A stretch of 64,000 bases of DNA from Terfezia claveryi (GCA_015179025.1 WHUX01000226.1:1-64000), one strand, 5' to 3'; positions 43,705 to 56,083 are shown, counted from the stretch's first letter. Program-made: numbers and translations. Notes: a model not told the origin generated them from the letters alone.

Positions 43705-45499
43705 GCCTAATATAGAAAATATGGATATTAGAACAGCTAGGCTCAAAAAGAAGGCCTTCTATAGAGCTGACATTTTCATACTTTTTCTTTATCTGGGCCC
43801 TTTGTCTTTCCTGCTCTACCCTCTATCTTTCTCACTCTACCCTCTATTTTTTCTACTATCTTCGATCCTAAGCCTTTTATTACTTATAGAGTCTCTTCTA
43901 TTTAGCTTCTATATTCTCTGAAGACTTATTCCCTCAAAGAATAATTTGAATATATTATAATGGGGTGCCAGTGGGCTAATTGTCCTTATTCTCATCCTCC
44001 TTGCTAGGTGCTTCCTCTTTCTTAAGCTTTAGAGTTATTGCTTCACTTGGGGTAGCAGGCACTTCTATTAGTATAGAAGTACTAATTAGCTTTGGGTAGT
44101 AGAGAAAGTGATGTAAATACTACCTAAAAAATAAAGGATTAGCTACAAGCTTAAAACAATATCTAATTATTTTCCACTATAGTGCCTTTTTCTGTCTCTG
44201 AAGGTTTTACTATTTTCAACCACTATACCTGTAAAGCTGCCTATGGCTTCTAAAAGTGCAGTTCCTTAAGAAGTAATGAAAATATAATCAAAACCTATCT
44301 AGTGCAATAAGTCAATTAGGTAAGCTTATTAAGCCCAAAATTATACATACCAAGATTATACTAGATAACTACCAAACTATATAATTGGCTAAATAACTAC
44401 ATATACAAAGTTTATACCTTGAGGCTGTAGTTGTCTCTTGTATTTGTCAACTTGATTAGAGATTAGTATCTATGGTACTTGTTTTTTAGTAGCATAAAGG
44501 AGGAAGGTAAATAAGAATAATTACTGTTCCCATATTACAGATATAGTTTTTTCTACTTTCTTAGGCTACCACTATCAACTACATTAGAGATACTAAAGGC
44601 TAGAGAGTAAGGACCAATCGACTACTTAAAGGTCCTTTTCAACTCACTTCAAGCTACCCTATTGACTACATTAGAAATACCAAGGGGGAGAATAGTGTAG
44701 GCTAATTGACTACTTAGGGTTCCTTTTTGGCTCGCTTCCATATCCACTAGTTACCTCTATTGAGGACAACTATATAGCCATATATCACTATAGTTATTTA
44801 CTTCTAGCTTAGTTTTATATTCTACTAATTAGAGGTTACTAACTCTTACAAATAGTCTAATACATATTGAATTTGTCTTGATTAAGATTTTATTTAATAA
44901 TGTTCTAATCTATAAATATACTCATTCGAGTTCTATTATTTTATATACTTTATTCTACTACTAAATATATATATAACTATCTACTCTATTCATTATTCAT
45001 CTCATTCCAAATATAGTAATCTACTTTATTATTTACTATCCACTTTCTAGCTAGCTCTACTAGTATCAAATAAGCTCCTTCTTTAATCAAATATAGTTAT
45101 ACAATTATCTACTTTCCTTTATATTTAAATTTCTGGATATATGACATTCTATTTGAGTTATGTGGTATTAGATTCTCTACCCAGTCTAGTAGTATAATAT
45201 ATGGCAATTTATACAACTTATTGTTAGTCCCTCATACTATAAATAATGCATTCAAAAACCCTACTACTTGACTATTATAACTCATCAAACCTTTTGTAAT
45301 GGATACAGGCCATAGTTATATAGACTTAATTTATATCCCAACTATATTTTGTCTTACCTACTTTCTATGCCAACTTTTTCTACCTGTTGTACATACATAC
45401 TTTAGTTGATAACTATTCTTATCATCTACATCCTAGTCTGGTACTAGAATTTCAATTACATTATATGTTTGCATCTCCATATTCAACAAAATTGTCTCT
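43705..45499. other. Decayed AT-rich sequence, no intact gene
   Basis: A hydrophobic open frame at 43721-43921 is T-rich and unsupported. The minus strand near 43980-44080 reads an acidic, Lys-rich segment (KKEEAPSKEDENKDN) that may be the tail of a ruined gene. An 88-bp tandem duplication occurs at 44566-44740. Confidence 0.4.
44566..44740 (+). repeat. 88-bp tandem duplication
   Basis: Two units starting CTACC at 44566 and 44654 share CTACATTAGA-ATACTAA, GACTACTTA and GGTCCTTTT-type blocks and differ largely by transitions. Confidence 0.6.
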
Positions 45500-48150
45500 A
45501 TATCTAATTATAAGTAATCTACTATCGTACAAACATTGTCCCTAAAAAACTGATAAAAATACTTCCCAATCTCTAGAACTAAAAACTCGTTCACTATACC
45601 TAACAGATTCTTTATTATCTTGAGCTAATGCTTGCCTTGTAGTGTCATGAAAATCTTGCTTTAACCTTCTACAATTAGATTCATGCCTCTCCATTTCCAA
45701 TGCATAATGTCTTTTAACCTCTTCTAAAATGCCATACCCTCCTCTACCTATACTACAATCTCTATTTCCCTTACAATAAAGTTATAATATCTGCTATAAC
45801 CCATAATTACTTAAAGGATGCTGTCAATATAATTATTCTGATAGTATGCGTTCTTGAATTACTTATGCAATGTCTTGCAAACTTCCATTGAAAATTGGGG
45901 CAAGCTGCCCTAGTAGAAGATTTAATAAGCCTAATATATCAATATATAGATTTTTGAAAAATTGAAATATGAATCTTCTACCAGAACCTAATTCATTAAG
46001 TATACCCATTCCTTCTTATCTTCTACTAAAATATAAGCCCTTCATGCTGCCGTACATCTAATTGTATCTGTTTGGAGATTTTGACTCTAATTCTATTCTC
46101 TTAGTTCTTTTGATATATCATCCACTCTAGCTTTTATAGCCTTACTAGCTCAATATTTTAAAAAAAGGTCCTTTTTAGTATAGAAGCATTACAGATATTT
46201 CCTCATATATCCTATAGTATTATTAATATGACTTTAATATCTAGAGAGGAGTACAAAATCAGTCAAGTATCATATACTAGTGATTGCATTCTTAAAATCT
46301 CACTCCTAAGTACTTATCAAATATAGTATGTCTGTCTGGCGGCATAGAGAAGCCATAAAAACCCCTAAGATAACTCTTTGAATTAATTGCATTTCTCTAC
46401 CAGAGTGTTAACTCAAAAGCCTATATAATTTTTATTGAATATAATTGCTTGTAAAGTATTGTTAGGGGGACTGGACAATCAGATTAGATTAGATAAGGAT
46501 CTAATCTAATCAGATAATCTCAGGCTAGTAATGTATACTACAAAGGAGATTACTAATAGTGTATTGTTTATTCTCACTATTAAAGTTATTACCAGTAGCA
46601 TAAGATTACTATAATAGGTAAAGTAGTATAGGAGTGCCAAAGGCACTTAGAAGATTAACCAGTAGAACTTCTATATTGATTATACTCTAACTATGTTCTG
46701 AGTTCTAATTGTCTGTCCAACTGAAGGGAAATTCAGGGGACTATATGTATTTCCAATGGGGCAGTACTGGGGTAGTGCTGAGGCAGTGCACCATCATCTG
46801 ACCCTTACATGTGGTTGAGATCAATATCATCTGATCCTCTAGATAGTACTTCCAAATACTATCTAGTACAAAATAGGTTAAGTCTTAACTTTGACTTATA
46901 TATGTGAAAGCATATGAAAGCATATGAAAACATTTGATAACATATGAAATATTAGCAAGGCAGACAGCACATAGAATGTTGTATGTTTTGAGATGCTTGC
47001 TGAGTAAGAAAATACATAAGAAATATATTTGTGAGGGAGAGGGTTAGTCATAGGGTATAAGTAAGCCACTTCCTTATATTGCTAGAGTAACAAGGTAGTA
47101 AACTCCAAATATTATTAAATGTAGGGAGTCTATTATAGCTTTCCAAAAACCTCTTGATCCATTCCATTAAATATTACAGGTTCCCCAATAGTATAGTATA
47201 AAGGATATCTAATTAAATAACTTCTTATAAGACTATACCTTGCAGGGTCTATAGTGCATTATTGATAGCTTTTACCTCCTTATCATAAAGACTTATAGTA
47301 TCTGATTTGTTAACCTATTCTCACCATTTTTTAGTATTATACATAGGATATTCCTGAAACTAGCCTAATTAGTCCTGAAGATATTTACATATTGGACATC
47401 TTATAGAATAAATCCTATATATTATTGCATTTTCTATATAGTCTACAAGCCAGCCAGCAACTCGGAAATAATATTTCCTAATTACCTTATCTGTATACTT
47501 TATTTTCTACCTATTTTATATAGCATCTAATAATGGATATAAGATAAACCTAAGTAACTTATGTAAAACCTGAATTGTCTCTTGCTCTTGTCTCTCTTCT
47601 AACTAGCTAGAGATTTTTTTAACTTACTTGAGACTATAAGGCAATAGGGCAACCAGTATTAAGGCATAAGATGTAGGTTTCTTCTGAAACCTTGACTTGA
47701 TATTGCTAATGCTTATATATATGGGCCATACTTTACTATCACTAGAAAGATTTGTCAGGTGGATAACATTAGACACAAAGAGTATAGGAACCAATGTAGT
47801 ACCCACTAGAAGTGTCATTTAAGATCTAAAATCAATAACCAAATTATTGCCAAATATAGTACCTACAAGTCATCAATAGGGCAATTGCATATCTATATAT
47901 CCTACCACCATGATACAGTATTCATCTCTATATAAACCCTTTCTTACTATATATTAAAGTTCCTGACTGGGGCCCAATATATATATGCTGCAAATGATTT
48001 TCTATATACCAAGTACTTTAATGATGTCAAAATATCCTGATATCAGAACTCCATATTGTTTGCTAGATTGAAGTTTATGAACCCATTCTTTTACAGTAGA
48101 TTAGTAATTATCTGGTCAATCTTCTAATATAAGGTAGAAGTAGATCAGAA
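45500..48150 (-). pseudogene. RIP-ruined Plavaka transposase, split by a solo LTR
   Basis: On the minus strand, around 48050-47900, one reads MEF-x-YQDILTSLKYLVYRKSF and ERVYIEMNTVSWW. At 47818-47624 comes the open piece GTTLVPILFVSNVIHLTNLS ... VWPIYISISNI. Beyond the solo LTR (46450-47078), around 45900-45800, it reads GSLPQFSMEVCKTLHK-x-FKNAYYQNN. These match, in order, the RVYTDMHTGDWWW, GCTLVPVIL and GTLPQYSTEITEALHKPLKDAY blocks of the transposase at 20843-23985. Stops are TAG/TAA. Terminal repeats of this copy are not identified. Confidence 0.75.
46450..47078 (-). repeat. Solo LTR of family A inside the ruined transposase
   Basis: 629 bp with duplication TTGCT on both sides (46445-46449, 47079-47083). 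It begins TGTAAAGTATTG and ends CTTATA (from CTTACA). It is less mutated than the 43068 copy. Confidence 0.88.
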
Positions 48151-49171
48151 TAAAAACCTTAAACTGCCATCTATTATAAACCTTTATATGTTCGAACTTT
48201 ATTCAAGGAAGTTATCTTTAAAAAATATATTAATCTGAGCCTTTGGCAAATATGTTTTGTATAGAAATCTTACAAGTTTGAAATCTAGAGTATCTTAGAA
48301 AGGTTAAAAGAAATTGCATATAGAATACCTTTATATAACTGAAGGATATACCAAAATAACCTTGCCTGCTTTATTGTTGGCAAAGAAATATACGGCATCT
48401 CTAGTAGAACTGACTATATCCATTTGTTAACTTACCAAACCAGAATTCTTACTACTATCCTAAGCAATTTCTTCTCACTATTCTTGCTAAGGCTCTATCC
48501 TATTTTACTATATAAAGTTAGAAAGATTGAGAAGAGGTAGTTCAACTTATCCTAAAAGTCCTTGATATTTCTAGACTAAGTTGTCTCTATTAGTTACCCT
48601 TTAGCATCTAATTGTTTATTACTTATGCTAGTTTTCCCTTGTTTTTATGAGTGCCAGAGTTTGGGATGTTGTTTCTCTAAATAATTTATAAGGATGCTAG
48701 CTAATTTAAAAGCCTGATTGCAAATTGGGTACATACTACTATTATATTGTACTACATTAATTAATACTAGTATTATATTCCAATAATTATTATTTAGAAT
48801 TATGTTTGCTTGTTTTTGTTTAGATAGTTAGTACTACTCATTAAAATAGTTTGTTTCCAAATGAATAGTAAGCCTACCAGCTGTTTTAAAGGGCTAGCTA
48901 CAAATAAGGTATCTACTAATTATTGAACTTGGACTCAAAGAATTCATTGAGAATATAAAGAGTGGTTTAGTAAGTTTAGAGTAAAGATCTATTTAGGCAA
49001 GGTACCAACCTAACTAAAAGAAAAGCTAGCCTAATCTAGTAGTCTAATTTAGGTTGCTTATTGCTACTATATGTCTCTTTTAAACATGCCAAATTAAAAT
49101 GAACCTAGCTTTGTTAATTAGTTAACTCTAGCAATATTCAGTTTATAATACTTATTAGTAGAGAAAGCTTA
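48151..49171. other. AT-rich sequence, upstream part of ruined transposase, no gene
   Basis: The portion up to about 48650 is probably the decayed 5' part of the transposase gene. Beyond it I see only AT-rich sequence. Positions 49036-49075 resemble the sequence flanking the Gypsy-2 insertion. Confidence 0.35.
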
Positions 49172-49419
49172 CATCAGCAAGAAAAAAGTGGCATCGGGAC
49201 GCTAGGTGGTGTCTGCAGGAGACAGGGTTGTCTCTTGTGTCTTTTGTATCTTTTGTGTCTCCTGAGTGTCTCCTGAGTGTCTCTTATATATCTTCTAGTA
49301 TCTTTCAGTATCTCCAGGAGATACTAAGAGACATTCTGCTAATCGTAGAGACATATCTTGTCTTTACTGGCATTACTGTCTCTAGAGACATTGGAGACAA
49401 ACTATTTTCTTTCTTGATA
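49172..49419. mobile_element. MITE-like element with CATCAG terminus and GTCTC/GAGAC arrays
   Basis: Begins CATCAGCAAGAAAAAAGTGG after TA and ends TTTTCTTTCTTGATA before TA, an imperfect inverse. The 248 bp in between are filled with GTCTCC, GTCTC and GAGAC motifs on both strands, like the GGAGAC array at the Plavaka right end. It encodes nothing. An open frame at 49228-49422 is repeat-driven. Confidence 0.65.
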
Positions 49420-49783
49420 TAGCTAGTCTACCTTACAATATAGATGCTAAAGATTGCTAGCTTTCTTTGTCCATCTTATTCTAATAACACTTATTTACTA
49501 AACTATATACTAGTTATGTAACACTTATATATTTGGCATCTTTGTACTGCTACTTTGCTATACCGTTTGAGGACTATCATACAAACATAATGATATACAA
49601 ACAACTAGCTATCAAACCTATTGAGTTATAAAATGAACTAGTATAGTATAGCAAAGCTATAGTTACTATTATTTATAGTATAGTAAATACTGTAAAGGAG
49701 TCTTGTATATATATAAAGGGCCTCTACTATCTATTAGAATACAGAATCCAGTTTATTGTAAAGCAATTATTATCTACATTACA

Positions 49784-49921
49784 TCTGAATTCTATACATA
49801 GAAATATTGAATCATGAGATTTTTACACTTCTAAATTCTATATATAAAAACTTTAAATTATTAGATTTTCTCACTTCTGAATTCTATACATGGAAACTTT
49901 GAATTGTGAGATTTTTATAGA
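49784..49921 (+). repeat. Three tandem 46-bp units
   Basis: Units starting TCTGAATTCTATACAT at 49784, 49830 and 49876 differ by transitions only at most sites. The flanking 49422-50030 has no supported gene. Confidence 0.75.
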
Positions 49922-50030
49922 GTTGTTACTTTATCAGCTAGCTAGTTATGGTATATTACAAATCAGATATCAGATAAACAGGTTTAACTAATTTAGATTT
50001 TACCATATTAGGTAGTTACTTATTTAGTGA

Positions 50031-50121
50031 CTACAACAGCAACAACAACAACAATAACAATAACAACAATAACAACAACAACAACAATAACAACAACAAT
50101 AACAACAACAACAACAACAAC
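50031..50121 (+). repeat. AAC/AAT trinucleotide microsatellite
   Basis: About 30 AAC or AAT triplets end directly at the ATG of gene X (50122). They may be its 5' UTR or a polyAsn/polyThr/polyGln coding run. Confidence 0.8.
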
Positions 50122-50151
50122 ATGTTAAGAGTTGTTGTAAAGAGGGATTAG
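50122..50151 (+). pseudogene. Gene X, first ten codons, severed by element A
   Basis: ATG at 50122 opens MLRVVVKRD followed by a TAG that lies in the target duplication. The frame rejoins exactly at 60183 once element A and one ATTAG are removed, and stays in one phase to 61613. The start is inferred: it is the first in-frame ATG and follows the microsatellite. Confidence 0.5.
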
Positions 50152-50784
50152 TATAAAGTGTTATTAGAGGGACTAGACAATCAGATTAGATTAGATAAGG
50201 ATCTAATCTAATCAAATAATCTTAGGCTAGTAATATATCCTACAAAGTAGATTACTAATAGTGTATTGTTTATTCTCACTATTAAAGTTATTACCAGTAG
50301 CATAAGATTACTGTAATAGGTAAAGTAGTATAGAAGTGCCAAAGGCACTTAGAAGATTATCCAGTAGAACTTCTATATTGATTGTACTCTAACTATGTTC
50401 TGACTTCTAACTGTCTATCCAACTGAAGGGAAATTCAAGGGACTATATGTGTTTCTAACGGAGCAGTGCTGAGGCAGTGCTGAGGTAGTGAGTGCACCAT
50501 TATCTGTACCTTACATGTGGTTGAGATCAATATCATCTGATTCTCTAGATAGTACTTCCAAATACTATCTAGTACAAAATAGGTTAAGTCTTAACTTTGA
50601 CTTATACATATGAAAGCATATGAAAGTATGTGAAAGTATGTGATAACATGTGAAATATTAGTAAGGCAGACAGCATACAGAATGTTGTGTGTTTTGAGAT
50701 GCTTACTGAGTAAGAAAATACATAAGAAATACATTTGTGAGGGAGAGGGTTAGTCATAGAGTATGAGTAAGCCACTTCCTTACA
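50152..50784 (-). repeat. Element A 3' LTR
   Basis: 633 bp. On the minus strand it is preceded by AACAGGGAGGCA, a polypurine tract. Its distal end reads TATAAAG for TGTAAAG. Confidence 0.9.
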
Positions 50785-51129
50785 TGCCTCCCTGTTTAGA
50801 TAAAAACTCCATCCTAGAAAATAAACAGGGTCTGGATTTATATACATTAGTAGTCAACATTCAATTTATAAAACCTATTGTTCCTATCCTTGTAGGAACT
50901 ACTACCTTCTGCTCCTCTGTTATACTTGATATTATTATACCCCTGCTTGAAATCCTTAACAATAGGAATGTCATCAAAATACTGACTAATTACCCTTTGT
51001 GGTTGTCTTTCTCTAAAGAAATATCTAAGCATCAATTGTGGTAAGTTTACCTGTTTTCCTTTGTCTTTGTCAATCTTGACTGCATTGGATGAAACAGAGG
51101 GAGCAAGGACTTTCTTTCTTTCATTATCA

Positions 51130-51380
51130 ATCATTTCCAGACTCTCTTTCCTTATCTTATTTTTTCTAAGCTTGTTCTCACTAACTTTCCTCTTTTTATA
51201 AGTTGCTTACTTACTACCAGTCAACCAGAATTGTTTTTTCAATGACTCATCAACACCATCAGCATATACCCATTCACTATACTTATGAGGCTATCTCTTC
51301 CATTTCACCTTGTACTGCAACTTTCCTGTTCCAGGTTGTAACCTGAATTCCAACACTCTTTCTACCTCATACCTATCTTC
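51130..51380 (-). pseudogene. Element A chromodomain remnant
   Basis: Minus-strand reading LEFRLQPGTGKLQYKVKWKR, one TAG (expected Trp), then PHKYSEWVYADGVDESLKKQ. This is the chromodomain that ends pol in chromoviruses and directs integration to marked chromatin, followed by a Lys-rich tail. Confidence 0.7.
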
Positions 51381-51798
51381 CTTAACTGGTCCTGATTGTT
51401 CCAGAGTTCTGGAAGGGAACAGTTGTATTAGATTAGGGAAGAAGGGTTTCAGAAGTGAGGTGTGGAAGGCATTGTTAATATTATTAAGATCAGGGAAGTC
51501 AGTGAAGTCAAGTTTAGCATTTTGACTCCATGGTGTATATTTGGTAATGGTGAAGGGGCCTATCTATTTAGGGGATAGTTTGAAGGAGTGGTACCTTGCT
51601 GGTAGGTTTTTTGTTGATAGCATCTCCTGATTATTGACTTGGTAATCAAGAGAGGCTCTTTGTGTTTGTTGGCTTGCTGAATTTGGTCCTTTTTTGCCTT
51701 AGTAAGGTTTTCAGCAACCTGGTAAAATCTGGTTGTAGGGTTTGAATAGGTAGGTATAGGGTGAGGTAGGATAGGTGCAGATAAATTAGGCTGGTATC

Positions 51799-52600
51799 CT
51801 AGCTTGGTAAAGAAAGGGAATGTCCTCTTATGGAACTAACTCTTGCATTCACCTCTGTTTGAACAGAAGGTGTGGCTTGTACCCAATTCATCCCTTGTTT
51901 CAGCTTCTTAGCTGCAAATATAGGAATAATTGTCCTATTCTTTCTTTCACTTATTTCATTAGTTTGGAGGTGATATGTGGAAGATGCTTCATACATAATT
52001 CCATTTTTCTGCATCCAATCTTGAAATGTAGTAGATATAAACAAGGGGTCTTGGTCAGAAATAATTTCATAAGCAAATCCCACATTAGGCTTAATGAATC
52101 TTTCAAAGATATCAATAACTCCTAATGTGTCAACATTATCTGCAACAGGTAGTAAAAATGTAAAATCAGAATTCCTGTCAGTTATGACTAATAACTTATA
52201 AAATGTCAACATGTGAGGCTTATCATCAACAGGAGTTCTATAACCAAGAGTAAATTCAGTACATGAAATCATAATAGGTTCTATACTAAAAAATCCATAG
52301 CCATGCTACCCTATGGCCTAGTAGGTACATTAGAGAAGTAAGATATCAGAGGGTTTCTGTATGGATCCTTTGGTAATTTGGCAGGTTTCACAACTCCTGA
52401 CAAATTCTTCAACCTGTTTATAAAATTCCTGAAAGATGTACTTATTGGTAAGCTCATGAATTGTTTATACAAGGCTTTCATATCCAGTGGTGACATGTGC
52501 TTGTTAGATAAGAGCTTCAGAGGCAGGGTTACCTTTAACTTGTAGTCCTTTGGAATGACCATCCTCCAAGCAAAATTCTTCAGCAGGTACATAAACTCAT
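51799..52600 (-). pseudogene. Element A integrase remnant
   Basis: The HHCC finger (AHVTTGYESL ... YKQVEEFVRSCETCQITKG) lies at about 52560-52330 in one frame. The catalytic core (VITDRNSDFTFLLPV, EIISDQDPLF, NEISERKNRT giving D, D, E) lies at 52272-51799 in another. A frameshift or indel separates them. The open frame at 52592-52311 is the wrong frame for the finger. Confidence 0.8.
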
Positions 52601-52639
52601 CTTGTACCTTTGCTGTAGGTACCTTTTCTCCCTTTTAAT

Positions 52640-54190
52640 CCATAAGTATAGTGGTCCAAACACTGTATCTTTTTCCAACTCTTCTCTATAATGCCATTTC
52701 AACTTATAATCTCCTATCTACTCAGCAATTACCAAATCTGGTTCCAGTTTTTTTATTATTATCCTGGACTTCTAGTGCCTTCTTTAGGTGGTCACTATTG
52801 TGGAAGAGCTTATTGAGAGCCTTTAGATTATTTTTCCTAGTGTCATAGGAGATGACAAAGTTTTTGTTCTAGTTATGGTAACCAAGACAATACTTGCATC
52901 TTGGTATCTCTTTTTCTCCTGTAGTAGTAACTTTTGGGAGTCCTGAGTATAGATGAGACCAGTGACTATCTTGGTTGCATATGCTGCATTTTTTGATGGT
53001 TCTTTTATTAGTAGATAGAGTTTGTTGTCAAGAGGGCATTTGTTGCTGAGGTGTGTGGTTTCCATACAATTGGTGCATCTGGAAGGAGGAAATTTGATGC
53101 CTCTAGGACATTCTTCCTTAAAGTGTCCAAATGCCCAACATTTGTCATAAAGATTAATACCGAGATCTTTGTTGTTGCATTGGAATGTGTGTAGCCATTT
53201 TTACTACATTGGGAACAAAACTGTTGTGTTGAGTTTTATTGGAGGAAGATGGGAGGATTGGATCTCAAGGGAGGCATCAGAAGGGTGCTGATAGAGGATA
53301 CAGGTGAGGCTCCTGGAGGAGGAGGAGGCTGGAAGTGCACCTTCTTGTTGTCTGCCTCATCCTTATACTTAGGTGAGGCTGCCCTTCTCTTCAAGGTACC
53401 TTCAAGAGTGGGGTTCCACTCCTGAAGGTTTCCCACAACCACAGAACCCCTGTCAGCCCTTTTCAAGGACTGTTCCATCTGTTCTGTAGTCATGGGTTTC
53501 CTAGCTCTTTCCCATTCTTAGGTGCATCTGATCAGAAGATTGATCCACAAGGGTCCATTCCTATGGGTCCTCTACCTCAGGGGCAGCAAGAGTAGAGGGA
53601 GAGGATGTACTAGGTCTTTTGTTAATTACCACTTCAAACTTGGTTTTCTTGTAACTGACCTTCCTCTCTCTTCATCCTCTTGTTGTTGCTGTTGGGCCTG
53701 GGCCTGATGGTAGTGGCAGCAGTTTGGACGGCTGCTGGCTCCTGCTGGAGCTGTTTGAGCCTGAAATTTCTTTGTGGGTGTTAGATTCATTAGGTTCAGG
53801 GTCATCCTCAACTGTGGTTTGTACCTTTCAGCCTTAAAGACTGCATTTAGGCCTTCTCTATCATGCCAGACAGGCCTAGTGCTATCAACCTCCTGTACCT
53901 GTCTTGGTGGGAGGTTGGTTGTAGTGATCTGGAGAGGAAGGAGTCTCCTTCTCCTTTGGATGGTGTTAGGAGATTGTCTCCCAAGATTGTGGAGATACTG
54001 GTCTCTCAGTGGCTCCTCTGATCCTGAGCTATTGTGGGGAAGGCATTGTTGGTGATGGAGAATGTGAGGAGGAGTTTTCTTGAAAGTTTGTATTAGGACA
54101 GAGAGGTGTTGGTTACTACTGGATATTGTAGTAAGGCAGTTGTATAGTGAGAAGACTGTCCAGTAGAGGGGGATTAGAGGGACTATATAC
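52640..54190 (-). pseudogene. Extra segment with two CCHC knuckles between RNase H and integrase
   Basis: After RNase H ends (ADVLSRR near 54190), about 1.5 kb intervenes before integrase. It holds a Pro/Gln-rich part (HYHQAQAQQQQQEDEERG), a basic part, and near 53130-53030 two zinc knuckles: YDKCWAFGHFKEEC (first Cys now Tyr) and CTNCMETTHLSNKC. Paired knuckles are typical of LINE ORF1 or a second Gag. I see no clear boundaries, target duplication or poly(A). It could be a nested fragment or a genuine extra domain. It is less AT-rich than its surroundings. Confidence 0.5.
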
Positions 54191-54640
54191 TCTTCTAGAT
54201 AGTACATCTGCTATGTGTTGTCCTTGCCTGAATGTATTCTAGGGTTATGTCAAACTGACTCATAGTCTCTTGCCATTCTCTTTATCTGACTTTCAGGGAT
54301 ACTATCTATAAATGTGACTAAGGGTTTGTGATCTGTTTGGATGATTACTTTATGACCCTGTAGTTCAGGCCTAAATACCTCAGTGAGTCAAAATTGCTAA
54401 TAATTCCTTATCATTGTTGTGTAATTATTTGTCTATCATTTAATTTCCTAAAGTGAAACTCTGCTGGCCTGATAACACCATTCTCTATTTGGCCAATCCA
54501 TCCTGAGATCCCTGTGTTACTGGCATCTGTAACTAAATAGATTGGAAGGCCTGAGTCATAATTAATTGGCTTGAGCACCTTATTGCTCATTATTAGCTCT
54601 TTAACTTTCACAAATAACTTATTATGCAAAGGTGTCTATA
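54190..54640 (-). pseudogene. Element A RNase H remnant
   Basis: Includes IYLVTDASNTGISGWIGQ (catalytic Asp) and, after a frame change, IIQTDHKPLVTFIDSIPES and ADVLSRR, the usual end of Ty3 RNase H. At least two frame changes occur. Confidence 0.75.
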
Positions 54641-54843
54641 TGTGTTTCTTTGTTGACCCTTGCAATTCTGATAGTGGTTTGGCTATAGCTCCGAATTCTA
54701 GACAAAACTTTCTTAAGTAATTAACCATCCCAAAAATTTCTGTAATTTATTCTTTGAGTCAGGGATAGGGTAATTTGCTATTGAGTTGATTTTTTCTGGA
54801 TCTATTTCTAACCCTTGCTTGGTGATAATGAATCCTAGTACTT

Positions 54844-55677
54844 TCAGTCTTGGGTAAGGATCTGGCATTTCTTTTTGTTGAAGAAAAACTTTTCCCTGGC
54901 TAATATCCTGCAGATCCCTCTCAGCACTTCCTTATGTTCTTCCGGGGTATCTGTTCCAATCAGAATGTCATCTAAATAAACCATGACTGTTTTTCTACTA
55001 TAATCTCTCAGTAACCAATTCATAGCCCTCATCATAGTTGCAGGTGCATTGCAATCCCCTTGCTGCATGACTAGTGAGTCAAATTTCCCTAGATGATTTG
55101 TAAAGGTGCTATGTTTTACTGATTCATGTGCATGCCTAATATTGTGATATCTATCTGCCAGATCAGCTGCTGAAATATATTCCTTGCTAGCTATCCAGTC
55201 CAATTTTGCTTTGATATTTGGCATAGATATTTTATCCTTTTCCACTAGCTTATTTTTGGGTACACAGTGTAGCAAGAATCTGGCCTGTTGCTTGCCATTC
55301 TTGTCTAAATCCCTTTTAGGTTGTATAAATATGAGGATACTATTCAGTGAGCTGGATAGTACTATTCTTCCAGATTCTAGCTCAGTCCTTATTTTCTCTG
55401 TTACTTGATCCAAGAATCTTGTATAGTTTGTGTAGTATGCAGGTTCCCAAGTTGCACTATCAGGAACTATGATCTTATATTGCATGATGTCATAAGGTTC
55501 TCTGATTAGTAGTAATGCAGTTGGTTTCTCTTCTGGGAATAGTTCAGGGAATTCCTCAAATATATTAAACTTTACTTCTTCTAGATATACTGCATTTGTA
55601 ATAACTGGAGAGCTTCCATCATCTTCTAGTAGTGACTTTTCCAAGTGTATCCTTGGTTTTAAGTATATTGATGTCAA
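54844..55677 (-). pseudogene. Element A reverse transcriptase
   Basis: An open piece of 277 residues with the RT core: KISMPNIKAKLDWI, YISAADLADRYHNIRH, LGKFDSLVMQQGDCNAPAT and the catalytic VYLDDILIGTD. It is offset by one base from the gag-protease frame (a +1 shift near 55690), either a damage indel or a programmed shift. I favour damage only weakly. Confidence 0.85.
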
Positions 55678-55696
55678 TCCTTGTCCTGCTTGTGGG

Positions 55697-56083
55697 TTAT
55701 GTAGTGATTGTATTATCTTTAATATTCATAATTGCTTTATAATCCCTCAGTGCAGGTTCACCAAATATAACATTCCAGTCCTTCAGGTTGACTACATAGA
55801 ATGTCCTAGTTTCTTGGTATCCTTGTAGATTTACTGTGACTATTGCTGTATTTGTCATTTGAGATCTGCTACCTTTAATTGCAGTTTCCAGAGGCTTCTT
55901 GGTGATCCCTTTCAAGGGTATGTTAAACAGCTGACAATAATTTGCTGATATCAGGTCTCCACCTAATATACATAGATCAAATAGTGCATAAGCAATATGT
56001 CCATTAATTTTAATTTCAGCTGCATTAGAAGTTCTATGACTTTCTGGCACTAAAAACTTCCTTGTATCATTAGGATTTCTCAT
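55697..56083 (-). pseudogene. Element A aspartic protease
   Basis: In the same frame as gag, 128 residues with a retropepsin-like turn (AYALFDLCILGGDLIS; Asp retained, the following Gly changed) and a conserved downstream strand WNVIFGEPALRDYKAI. A TAG just upstream separates it from gag. The start given is only the first Met after that stop. Confidence 0.7.

Noticed and set aside
53774..54055. Plus-strand 93-codon frame with few stops
   Set aside because: Antisense to the element A pol region; no independent support.
55677..55700. Programmed +1 frameshift between protease and RT of element A
   Set aside because: The frame change is real, but there is no recognisable shift signal and the element is damaged, so a simple indel explains it.
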